From JAMOQA01 sp964582785 (GTDB taxonomy: Bacteria > Acidobacteriota > Polarisedimenticolia > J045): a stretch of 11,783 nucleotides of DNA. The DNA lies in the NCBI GenBank assembly GCA_964582785.1, contig CAZOTT010000095.1, forward strand, positions 1-11,783, given 5' to 3'. Of this stretch, positions 1 to 6,687 are shown piece after piece (positions within the stretch are counted from its first letter, which is position 1; each line of letters opens with the position of its first letter). Below the pieces are notes generated by a model that saw only the letters and a list, made by a program, of their open reading frames with translations, was not told the DNA's origin and did no database searches. A program made the position numbers and the translations under genes.

Positions 1-2
1 TC

Positions 3-38
3 GCCAAGGTGCGCCGCGCCATGAGCCAGCTCGGCTAG
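3..38 (+). CDS. C-terminal end of an unidentified upstream gene (partial)
   Basis: The third forward frame is open from the window edge and reads AKVRRAMSQLG followed by TAG at 36-38. The basic/amphipathic composition looks more like coding sequence than the other two frames, one of which stops at 22-24. An inverted repeat overlaps the stop codon, as often seen at gene ends. Eleven residues are too few to assign a family, and the call rests mainly on the reading frame and the hairpin. Confidence 0.3.
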   Translation, partial: AKVRRAMSQLG

Positions 39-65
39 CCGCCTCCGCCGACCAGCCGAGCTGGC
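25..65 (+). terminator. 12-bp inverted repeat, possible terminator
   Basis: GCCAGCTCGGCT (25-36) and AGCCGAGCTGGC (54-65) are perfect reverse complements around a 17-nt loop. The left arm overlaps the last codons and stop of the upstream reading frame. No strong T-run follows (the nearest is TCCTATTC), so an intrinsic terminator is plausible but not typical. It would separate the upstream gene from the histidine kinase gene at 131. Confidence 0.45.
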
Positions 66-130
66 GACGCGCTCTCGTCCTATTCCCGCGGCCCCGCCGC
101 CGCCCCTACCTCGTCCCGGAGCTTCAAGAC

Positions 131-1882
131 ATGGTTGATTTTCTGCATGTGGACGCCAATGAGCTGCTGGTGGACGCTTTCAAGCTCGGGCGCAAGGTCT
201 ACGAGGACGGCTTTCGACCCAAGCACGTGATCTCCATCTGGCGCGGCGGGACCCCCATCGGCTTGGCCGTGGACGCGTACTTCCGCTTTCAGGGGGTCTA
301 CACGCACCACACCAGCATGGCGACCACCAGCTACGTGGGCATCGGCGAGCAGGCCGACGTCGTCGTCAAGGGGCTGGAGCACGTCGTGCGCTCGGTCTGT
401 CGCGAGGACGGGCTGCTCATCATCGACCACCAGGGGGTCGTTCGCTTCGGGAACCCCGCGGCGGAGAAGATGATCGGTCACCCCGCCGGCAGCCTCGTGG
501 GCCAGAACGTGTTCGAGTACGTCCTGCCCCGTTACCGCGGGGTGGTCGTCGAGCAGGTGCGGCGCCGCAGGATGGGCCTGTCCAGCACCTACGAGGTGGG
601 CATTCTCTCGGGCCGGGGGGAGGAACGGCTGCTGCTGATCAGCGCTGCCCCGCTGCCGAACCGGGAAGGCCAGATGGACCAGTCCGTCCTGGTCGTGCGC
701 GACATCACCGAGCAGAAGAAACAGGAGGACGAGCTGCGCCGCGCCCGGGACGCGGCGATGCACGCCGCCCAGCTCCAGTCGGAGTTCCTGGCCAACATCA
801 GCCACGAGCTGCGGACGCCGATGAACGCGATCATCGGCCTCGCCGACCTGCTGCGGGAGGCGCCGGTGCCCGACCGGGCCCGGGAGTGCGTCAACGACAT
901 CCACCGGGCGGCCCACGACCTGCTGGCCCTGATCGAGGACCTGCTGGACTTTTCCCGCATCGAGTCCGGCCGGATGCGCCTCCGGGAGGTGCCGTTCCAG
1001 CCCCACGAGGTCCTGGCCGAGGTCGTCCGTTTCTTCCAGCCGATGGCGGAGAAGAAGGGGATCCGGCTCGACAGCCGCATCGAGGGCTACCTCGAGGGAG
1101 GACTGTGCGGGGACCCGGAGCGGCTGCGCCAGATCCTCGTCAACCTCGTCGGGAACGCGGTCAAGTTCACCGACCGGGGGCACGTGGACGTGAACGTGCA
1201 CCTCTACCCGCGGGAGGAGGACGACACCTGGAACCTGTCGATAGAGGTGGCGGACACCGGCCCCGGCATTCCCCCCGAGGTGGGAGAGGAGATCTTCCAG
1301 CCCTTCCGCCAGGGGGATGGCTCCCTGACCCGTTCCCGGGGCGGGACCGGGCTGGGCCTCCCGATCACGAAGCGCCTGGTGGAGATGCACGGCGGCAGGA
1401 TCGACTTCGAGAGCACCCCCGGCGTGGGAACCGTCTTCCGCGTGGAGATCCCCTACCGGCCGGCGCGGCGGGAGACGGAGCGCAGGGCAGGAGAGACCTC
1501 CCGGGCGCGCATCCTCGTCGTGGACGACAACCCGGTCAACCGGAAGGTGGCCGGCCGCCTGCTGGAGCGGCAGGGGTACCGGGTCCTCTACGCGGAAAAC
1601 GGCCGGGAGGCCCTGGAAGTGCTGTCGCGGGAAGAGGTCGAGCTGGTCCTGATGGACATCCAGATGCCCGTCATGGACGGCCTCGAGGCGACCCGCCGGA
1701 TCCGGGCCGGCGAGGCGGGAGAGCGGGCGCGCGGCGTCCCGGTCGTCGCCCTGACCGCCCACTCGGGGGAGCAGGAGCGGAAGCGCTGTCTCGAGGTCGG
1801 CATGGAGGCGTTCCTGACCAAGCCGGTGGATCCCGAGCGGCTCCACGAGACCGTCGAGTCGCTGGCGTTCGTCACCGCCTGA
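131..1882 (+). CDS. Hybrid histidine kinase (PAS–HisKA–HATPase–REC) fused to an N-terminal half phosphoribosyltransferase
   Basis: The 583-aa protein has no transmembrane segment or signal peptide, so it is a predicted cytosolic sensor kinase. Residues 1-99 match the N-terminal half of a COG2236-type (hypoxanthine-like) phosphoribosyltransferase, with IWRGGTPIG at 36-44 and SYVGIG at 67-72. That domain stops at LLIID, where the family continues with the PRPP loop (D-D-x-x-D/E-T/S-G). From about residue 93 the sequence reads as a PAS domain (to ~193). HisKA follows with phosphoacceptor H225 in SHELRTP. The ATPase domain has an N-box at ~335-346, DTGPGIP at 375-381 and GTGLGL at 405-410. The C-terminal receiver domain (~459-580) has DD465-466, phosphoacceptor D509, T542 and K564. 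The kinase should autophosphorylate H225 and pass phosphate to D509. No separate response regulator gene is adjacent. The ATG is preceded by GGAG (118-121) at 9-nt spacing and coincides with the natural start of the phosphoribosyltransferase family. The kinase assignment is firm; signal and output are unknown. Confidence 0.93.
   Translation: MVDFLHVDANELLVDAFKLGRKVYEDGFRPKHVISIWRGGTPIGLAVDAYFRFQGVYTHHTSMATTSYVGIGEQADVVVKGLEHVVRSVCREDGLLIIDHQGVVRFGNPAAEKMIGHPAGSLVGQNVFEYVLPRYRGVVVEQVRRRRMGLSSTYEVGILSGRGEERLLLISAAPLPNREGQMDQSVLVVRDITEQKKQEDELRRARDAAMHAAQLQSEFLANISHELRTPMNAIIGLADLLREAPVPDRARECVNDIHRAAHDLLALIEDLLDFSRIESGRMRLREVPFQPHEVLAEVVRFFQPMAEKKGIRLDSRIEGYLEGGLCGDPERLRQILVNLVGNAVKFTDRGHVDVNVHLYPREEDDTWNLSIEVADTGPGIPPEVGEEIFQPFRQGDGSLTRSRGGTGLGLPITKRLVEMHGGRIDFESTPGVGTVFRVEIPYRPARRETERRAGETSRARILVVDDNPVNRKVAGRLLERQGYRVLYAENGREALEVLSREEVELVLMDIQMPVMDGLEATRRIRAGEAGERARGVPVVALTAHSGEQERKRCLEVGMEAFLTKPVDPERLHETVESLAFVTA
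407..427 (+). other. Junction between phosphoribosyltransferase-like and PAS-domain sequence
   Basis: These seven codons encode DGLLIID. The peptide fits both families: it is the strand just before the PRPP loop in the phosphoribosyltransferase and the first strand of a PAS domain. Upstream, residues up to 92 follow the phosphoribosyltransferase. Downstream, HQGVVRFGNPAAEKMIG is typical PAS. The second half of the phosphoribosyltransferase and anything N-terminal of the kinase's PAS domain are both absent. This is the expected pattern for a join at a short shared sequence, either biological (deletion/fusion) or from assembly. Confidence 0.6.
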
Positions 1883-1886
1883 GCGG

Positions 1887-1903
1887 CCCGGGTCAGGCCC
1901 GGG
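1887..1903. terminator. Short GC hairpin between convergent genes
   Basis: CCCGGG (1887-1892) and CCCGGG (1898-1903) can pair around the 5-nt loop TCAGG. The hairpin lies in the 10-bp gap between the kinase stop (1880-1882) and the xerC stop (1893-1895), which falls in the loop. It could act in both directions. It lacks T-runs and has only a 6-bp stem, so the terminator role is inferred from position. Confidence 0.3.
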
Positions 1904-2783
1904 GGTGCGCCCGGTCGTACACCTCGAGGATCCGGTCGAGAGAAAGCTTCGTGTAGCGCTGGGTCGTCGCGAGGCGCGCGTGCCCCAGCAGTTCCTGGAT
2001 CGAGCGGAGGTCCATCCCGGACTCCAGCAGGTGGGTGGCGAAGGAGTGGCGCAGCACGTGGGGATGGACCCGGCGGGCGAGGGCGGCCCGGGTCACGGCC
2101 CGGTCCAGGATGCGCCGCACCGACCGGTCACTGAGCCGGCCCCCGCGGAGGTTGAGGAAGAGCGCCTCCTCCCGGGTCCGTTCCCGCAGGCCGGTGGACG
2201 CGGCGAGCCACGCCCGCAGGGCCGCCGCGGCCGGCCGCCCGAAGGGGACGATCCGCTCCTTGCGGCCCTTGCCGAGGACCCGCACCGTGCGGCGGGCCAG
2301 GTCGATGTCCTCGAGGTCCAGGCCGACCAGCTCGGCGACCCGCAGCCCCGCCCCGTAGAGCAGTTCCAGGAGGGCCCGGTCCCGGAGGCCCGCCGGCGTT
2401 CCCGGGTCGGGCGCCGCCAGGATCGCCGCCACGTCCTCCACGTCGAGCCGCTCGGGAAGCCGTTCCCCCCGCTTCGGGTTCCGCACCTCGGCGGGGGGGT
2501 TCGCCCGGGCGAGGCCCCGCTCCCCGAGCCACCGCCAGAAGGCCCGCGCCGCCGAGAGGCGGCGGCCGATCGTCGCGGGAGAAAGGCCCCGGGCGTGCAT
2601 GTCCGCCACCCAGGCGCGGACGAGCCCGGCGTCCACCTCGCCGACCGCCGGCGCCCGGCCGAGGAGCCGCTCGAGGCACGAGGACAGGTCCCGGAGGTCG
2701 GTGCGGTAGGAACGGACCGTGCGGGGAGACCGGTCCCGGTCGAGGGCCAGGTGCTCGAGGAAGGCCCGGATCTCCCCGGTCAT
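1893..2783 (-). CDS. xerC: Tyrosine recombinase XerC
   Basis: The 296-aa protein has the usual length and layout of XerC/XerD: an N-terminal SAM-like core-binding domain (~1-85) and a C-terminal catalytic domain (~108-290). All catalytic residues are visible: R148 in GAGLRVAEL, K172 in GKGRKE, H242 and R245 in HPHVLRHSFATHLL, H268 in LLGHA and nucleophile Y277 in TQRYTK. With a XerD partner it resolves chromosome dimers at dif during division by cutting and rejoining one strand pair each through a 3'-phosphotyrosine. The start ATG (2783-2781) overlaps the stop of the upstream TPR gene as ATGA, pointing to translational coupling. The XerC rather than XerD label rests on its place downstream of topA/trmFO, as in other bacteria. 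The next genes usually found there, hslV and hslU, are absent; a convergent kinase gene follows instead. Confidence 0.93.
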   Translation of the reverse strand: MTGEIRAFLEHLALDRDRSPRTVRSYRTDLRDLSSCLERLLGRAPAVGEVDAGLVRAWVADMHARGLSPATIGRRLSAARAFWRWLGERGLARANPPAEVRNPKRGERLPERLDVEDVAAILAAPDPGTPAGLRDRALLELLYGAGLRVAELVGLDLEDIDLARRTVRVLGKGRKERIVPFGRPAAAALRAWLAASTGLRERTREEALFLNLRGGRLSDRSVRRILDRAVTRAALARRVHPHVLRHSFATHLLESGMDLRSIQELLGHARLATTQRYTKLSLDRILEVYDRAHPRA

Positions 2784-3451
2784 GGCCGCGGACAGCCGGC
2801 GTCGATCCAGGCGATCAGCCGGCGGACCTGGTCCGAGACGGCGGTGGCCGCCGCCCCCAGCCGCCGCTCCTCCTCCACGTGCCGGGGGAGGGAGTCGGCG
2901 AGGACCTGGCGGACCTCTCCCCGGTCCGCCCCGGCCTCGAGGAGCTCGACGGCCACGCGCCAGTCCGGCAGGGGCGCGGAGCGCCAGGCCCCGAGGGCGC
3001 CGAGGAGATCGTCCTGGGCGAGCAGGGCGCGGGCCATCAGCATGTGGGCGCGGGAGACGAGGGAGGGGTCGTCCTCGCCCCGCTCGTCCGCCCACTGGAG
3101 GGCCAGGGCCGCGTGGTGGCTCGCCCGCTCGGGGTTTTCCAGCAGGAGCAGGTAGCCTTCCGCCAGGACCAGGGCGGTCTCGATCGTCGGGGGCATCTCC
3201 CGCTCGATTTCCTCGAGGACCCCGCGGGCCCGGTCGAGCTCGCCCATGCGGGCGTGGCAGAGGGCGATCTGGGACAGCAGGAACCGCTGTCCGGCCGGGT
3301 TCTCGGACTCCCGCGTCCGTTCCAGCTCGCGGCGGAGGACGGCGATCGCCTCGGCGCCGCGGCCCTCGGCCAGGCGCCGGGCGACCTCGAAGGACGCGGT
3401 GAACCAGGCGTCCACCCGCCGGCGGGGAGGGGCGTCGTGGGAGGGCGTCAT
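2780..3451 (-). CDS. TPR-like helical-repeat protein of unknown function
   Basis: The 223-aa soluble protein has no signal peptide or membrane segment. It is almost all helical, with four TPR-like helix pairs at about 17-46, 57-86 (RFLLSQIALCHARMGELDRA is a good TPR match), 91-121 and 132-160. A less regular helical tail runs to the end. No catalytic motif is seen. TPR folds usually mediate protein-protein contacts, but no partner can be named. The start is well supported: AGGAGGT-type ribosome site (complement of 3460-3465) with 8-nt spacing. The gene overlaps trmFO upstream (ATGA at 3451-3448) and xerC downstream (ATGA at 2783-2780), so all three are probably made from one message. A dedicated gene between trmFO and xerC is not part of the commonly conserved order. 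Function unassigned. Confidence 0.85.
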   Translation of the reverse strand: MTPSHDAPPRRRVDAWFTASFEVARRLAEGRGAEAIAVLRRELERTRESENPAGQRFLLSQIALCHARMGELDRARGVLEEIEREMPPTIETALVLAEGYLLLLENPERASHHAALALQWADERGEDDPSLVSRAHMLMARALLAQDDLLGALGAWRSAPLPDWRVAVELLEAGADRGEVRQVLADSLPRHVEEERRLGAAATAVSDQVRRLIAWIDAGCPRP

Positions 3452-4794
3452 GGTCTCTCACCTCCGGCGGCCCCCGGGGACCGCTCCCTGCGAAGATAGT
3501 CCTCGAGGGCCCGGAGGGCCCGCTCCACCAGCAGCCGCTTCCGCTCCCGGCGGTTGCGGACGGCCGCCGCGAGGGGTGGAAGCAGGCCGAAGGAGACGTT
3601 CACCGGCTGGTAATGCCGGGGATCCGCCCCGGCCACGTACCGCTGGAGCGACCCGATCGCCGTCTCGGGCGGAAAGACCGGCGGCGCGGCGCCCCGGGCG
3701 AGGGCCGCGGCCCCGAGACCGGCGACCAGCCCGGAGGCGGCGGACTCCACGTACCCCTCGACGCCGGAAACCTGTCCGGCGAGAAGAACGTCTTCCCGGG
3801 CCCGGGCCTGGAACGTCGGCAGGAGCACCCGGGGGGCGTTGACGTAGGTGTTGCGGTGCATCTGCCCGAGCACGGCGAACCGCGCCCGCTCGAGCCCCGG
3901 GACCAGGCGGAAGACCCGCTTCTGCTCCGGCCAGGTCAGCCGGGTCTGGAAGCCGACCATCGACCAGTGGGTGGCGGCCAGGTTGTCCTGGCGGAGCTGG
4001 ACCACCGCCCAGGGCCGCTTCCCCGTCCGGGGATCGACCAGGCCGACCGGCTTCAGCGGCCCGAAGCGGAGGGTATCGAGCCCCCGGAGGGCGAGTTCCT
4101 CGATCGGCAGGCACCCCTCGAAAAGCCGGCCCCGCTCGAAGTCCCGCGGTTCCACCCGGGCGGCGGACACCAGCTCGCGGTGAAACCTCTCGTACTGCTC
4201 CCGGTCCAGGGGGCAGTTGAGGTAGTCGCTGCCCCCGCCCTTGCCGTAGCGGGACGCGGCGAAGCATACCGAGCGATCGATCGAGTCCGCCTCGATCACC
4301 GGGCTGATCGCGTCGAAGAAGAACAGGTTTTCCTCGCCCGTCAGCCGGGCGATCGCCCGCGCGAGGGGGTCCGAGCAGAGGGGACCCGGGGCGAGGATCA
4401 CCGGACCGTCCGCGGGGATCTCCGTCACCTCCTCCCGCCGGATCTCCACGAGGGGGTGCTCCGCCAGCCGCCGGGTGATCTCCCGGGCGAACCGTTCCCG
4501 GTCCACCGCCAGGGCCGCCCCGGCGGGAAGGCGGGCGGCGTCGGCACAGTCGAGCACCAGGGACCCGAGCCGGCGCAGCTCGGCCTTCAGCAGGCCGTGG
4601 GCCGTCCCGGGGTCATCCGACTTGAGGGAGTTCGAGCAGACCAGCTCGCCGAGGAAGCCGGTCCGGTGCACCGGGGTCGGCCGGGCCGGGCGCATCTCGT
4701 GGAGGACGACCGGGAGTCCCCTCCGGGCGCACTGCCAGGCGGCCTCGGACCCGGCGAGGCCGCCGCCGACGATCGTCACCCGGTTTCCCTTCAT
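3448..4794 (-). CDS. trmFO: Methylenetetrahydrofolate–tRNA-(uracil-5-)-methyltransferase TrmFO
   Basis: The 448-aa flavoprotein makes m5U54 (ribothymidine) in the tRNA T-loop, using methylenetetrahydrofolate as carbon donor and FAD/NAD(P)H as reductant. The N-terminal FAD-binding loop is VTIVGGGLAGSEAA (GGGLAG at 10-15). The family signature GELVCSNSLKSD places C53 at the same number as the catalytic-region cysteine of Bacillus subtilis TrmFO, and C228 in FEGCLPIEE corresponds to its C226. Other family blocks are YLNCPL (191-196), RPWAVVQLRQDN (260-271), FQTRLTWPEQKRVFR, GQMHRNTY and GQVSGVEGYVESAASG. Length is normal. The start ATG (4794-4792) is chosen because the FAD motif begins within ten residues. 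There is no clear Shine-Dalgarno, only a G-run at the complement of 4807-4812. The 3' end overlaps the TPR gene by 4 bp. A 130-bp gap with a palindrome lies upstream, so the trmFO–TPR–xerC unit may have its own promoter. Confidence 0.96.
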   Translation of the reverse strand: MKGNRVTIVGGGLAGSEAAWQCARRGLPVVLHEMRPARPTPVHRTGFLGELVCSNSLKSDDPGTAHGLLKAELRRLGSLVLDCADAARLPAGAALAVDRERFAREITRRLAEHPLVEIRREEVTEIPADGPVILAPGPLCSDPLARAIARLTGEENLFFFDAISPVIEADSIDRSVCFAASRYGKGGGSDYLNCPLDREQYERFHRELVSAARVEPRDFERGRLFEGCLPIEELALRGLDTLRFGPLKPVGLVDPRTGKRPWAVVQLRQDNLAATHWSMVGFQTRLTWPEQKRVFRLVPGLERARFAVLGQMHRNTYVNAPRVLLPTFQARAREDVLLAGQVSGVEGYVESAASGLVAGLGAAALARGAAPPVFPPETAIGSLQRYVAGADPRHYQPVNVSFGLLPPLAAAVRNRRERKRLLVERALRALEDYLRRERSPGAAGGERP

Positions 4795-4814
4795 GCCGCG
4801 AGCATACCCCCCGC

Positions 4815-4836
4815 CCCGGGGGGCGCGCCCCCCGGG
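4815..4836. repeat. Perfect 22-bp palindrome between antiporter and trmFO
   Basis: The 22 bases read the same on both strands: CCCGGGGGGCG followed by its reverse complement. As RNA they would form a stem of 9 or more bp with a tiny loop. It lies 20 bp upstream of the trmFO ATG and about 90 bp downstream of the antiporter stop. No T-run follows on either strand. It could be a terminator for the antiporter, a 5'-leader structure of trmFO or a protein-binding site; sequence alone does not decide. Confidence 0.5.
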
Positions 4837-4924
4837 AACGGGGCGCCGCCGGCCCCTGCGGGCGGGGACCGCCACGGGAAAGCCGACCGCGGGCCCGCCC
4901 GGTGGTGCCGGGGAGGAGGGCCCG

Positions 4925-6574
4925 TCAGTGGAGGAAGAAGATGAACGTGGCGATCACGAACAGCGGCACGAGGATCGGGAGGGACCACCGCACGATGTAA
5001 CCGAAGAACGACGGCATCTCGACTCCCGCCTCCTCGGCGATCGACTTCACCATGAAGTTCGGCGCGTTCCCGATGTAGGTGTTCGCCCCCATGAAGACCG
5101 CCCCCGCGGAGATCGCCTCGAGGTAGTGGGCGTGGGTGGCGATCAGCTCGTGCACCGCCCGGGCTTCCGGCAGCCCCGGGTAGAACTTGCCGAGGGCGGT
5201 GTTGAAGAACGTCAGGTACGTGGGGGCGTTGTCGAGGAACGAGCTGAGGGTCCCGGTCGCCCAGAAGTAGTGCCAGGGCGCCTCCACCGAGCGGATCAGC
5301 CCGGCGAGGGCGCCGTGCTCCCCGGCCCGGAGGATGGCGATCGCGGGGATGATCGTCATGAAGATCCCGGCGAACAGGTAGCCGACCTCGAGGATCGGGC
5401 CCCAGGTGAAGTCGTTCTCCCGCCGCAGGTCCAGGTGGGTCGTCTTGAGCGACAGGAGCCCCATCAGCACGATGATCCCGTCCCGGACGATGTTCTGGAT
5501 CTCGACGGGGATCCCGAGCACGTGGATCGCGCCCGGGCGCCAGACGCCGCTCATCAGGACCGCCCCGACGATGCCGGCGAGGAAGAAGAAGTTGTGCCAG
5601 CCCGCCAGGGAAACCCGGGCGGGATCGTCTTCCCGCGGGACCGCCGCGTCCCGCTTCGCCATCCACGTGTCGAGCAGGAAGAAGAGAACGAGCAGGGCGC
5701 CACCGACGACCAGCAGCGGCCGGATGATCGCGAACGTCCAGAAGAACGGGACCCCGTGGAGGAACCCGAGGAACAGGGGGGGATCACCGAGGGGAGTGAG
5801 CGAGCCGCCGATGTTCGCCACGAGGAAGATGAAGAAGACCACGATGTGGGTCTTGTTCCGGCGATGGGCGTTCGCCCGCAGGACCGGGCGGATCATCACC
5901 ATCGCCGCCCCGGTGGTCCCGACCCAGGAGGCCATCGCCGTACCGATGGCGAGCATCACCGTGTTGACCAGGGGCGTCCCCCGGATCGAGCCGCGGACGA
6001 CGATCCCCCCGGCGACCGTGAACAGCCCCCAGAGCAGGATGATGAACGGGATGTAGTCGATCAGGTAGATGTGCAGGATCTCGTGGAAGGCGGCCCCCCG
6101 GTACACCAGCAGGAAGGGCAGGGCGAAGACGAGGGCCCAGAAGGCGGCGACCTTCGGGTAGTGGTGATGCCAGAAGCGGGGCGCCACCAGGGGAAAGACG
6201 GCGATCGAGAGGAGGATCCCGGCGAAGGGGATCACGGACCACAGGGGGAGACGGGCTCCCAGTTCGTGACCGCCCCCGTGTTCGCCCCCGCCCGGCTCTT
6301 CCGCCGCCTCCGCGTCCCCTGCCGCATCAGCCTTGCCGGGGAGATTCCCGGTCGCGTTCCCCTCCGGGGCCGTCGCGGCCGGCTCGTGCCCCGGCGTGAC
6401 CGCTGCGTCCGCGCCGGTGGAGCCGCCGGCGGCATTTCCGTTCCCGGCCAGCGCGGCCGGCTCGTGACCGGTGTCCCCGGGCGCCGTCCCGGCGGCGGCG
6501 GGGAGGGCGAACGCCAGGCCGAGCAGGAGCAGGGCCAGGAAACCGCGGACCGGGCGGGCGGTTGTCGGGCGCAT
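4925..6574 (-). CDS. NhaD/ArsB-superfamily sodium:proton antiporter
   Basis: The 549-aa polytopic membrane protein belongs to the ion transporter superfamily that includes NhaD and ArsB. Family-type motifs are VGTTGAAMVMIRP (218-230), NIGGSLTPLGDPP (254-266), SSFLDNAPTYLTFF (444-457; D448, N449 and P451 are the S-x-x-L-D-N-x-P-T core) and GANTYIGNAPN (496-506). About 11-12 hydrophobic segments run from ~112 to 549. The likely role is Na+/H+ exchange for pH and sodium homeostasis; another anion or cation substrate cannot be excluded. Residues 1-28 look like a signal peptide. Residues 29-105 are a low-complexity Gly/Ala/Pro/His region with two imperfect copies of GHEPAA and a GGGEHGGGHE stretch, probably outside the membrane. 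The start has a strong AAGGAGG site (complement of 6581-6587) with 6-nt spacing. The gene sits between topA and trmFO, where the conserved locus normally has no transporter. Confidence 0.88.
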   Translation of the reverse strand: MRPTTARPVRGFLALLLLGLAFALPAAAGTAPGDTGHEPAALAGNGNAAGGSTGADAAVTPGHEPAATAPEGNATGNLPGKADAAGDAEAAEEPGGGEHGGGHELGARLPLWSVIPFAGILLSIAVFPLVAPRFWHHHYPKVAAFWALVFALPFLLVYRGAAFHEILHIYLIDYIPFIILLWGLFTVAGGIVVRGSIRGTPLVNTVMLAIGTAMASWVGTTGAAMVMIRPVLRANAHRRNKTHIVVFFIFLVANIGGSLTPLGDPPLFLGFLHGVPFFWTFAIIRPLLVVGGALLVLFFLLDTWMAKRDAAVPREDDPARVSLAGWHNFFFLAGIVGAVLMSGVWRPGAIHVLGIPVEIQNIVRDGIIVLMGLLSLKTTHLDLRRENDFTWGPILEVGYLFAGIFMTIIPAIAILRAGEHGALAGLIRSVEAPWHYFWATGTLSSFLDNAPTYLTFFNTALGKFYPGLPEARAVHELIATHAHYLEAISAGAVFMGANTYIGNAPNFMVKSIAEEAGVEMPSFFGYIVRWSLPILVPLFVIATFIFFLH

Positions 6575-6664
6575 CGTCGTCCTCCTTCTCGGGGAGAAAC
6601 ATAGGAACCGGACGTCCCGGCGACCAGCATCCGGGTTCGCCTGTTTCCGTTCGGGAGGTGCCGG

Positions 6665-6672
6665 ATTCTATA
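6665..6672 (-). promoter_or_regulatory. Possible -10 element for the antiporter gene
   Basis: The minus strand reads TATAGAAT here, an AT-rich octamer in an otherwise very GC-rich 113-bp gap between the topA stop and the antiporter ATG. It resembles a sigma-70 -10 box and lies about 90 nt upstream of the start. No convincing -35 box is found 16-18 bp further upstream, which would fall at the topA 3' end. Weak call. Confidence 0.25.
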
Positions 6673-6687
6673 CCCGCGGGGACGCTG

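Noticed and set aside
80..1846. Long minus-strand open frame (588 codons) opposite the histidine kinase
   Set aside because: It lies across a kinase with all catalytic boxes intact. Its translation is rich in His, Asp, Leu and Pro without recognisable domains, a typical antisense shadow.
1893..2783. Phage or integron integrase
   Set aside because: The length, full XerC-like motif set and placement behind topA/trmFO indicate the housekeeping recombinase. No attachment site or phage genes are present.
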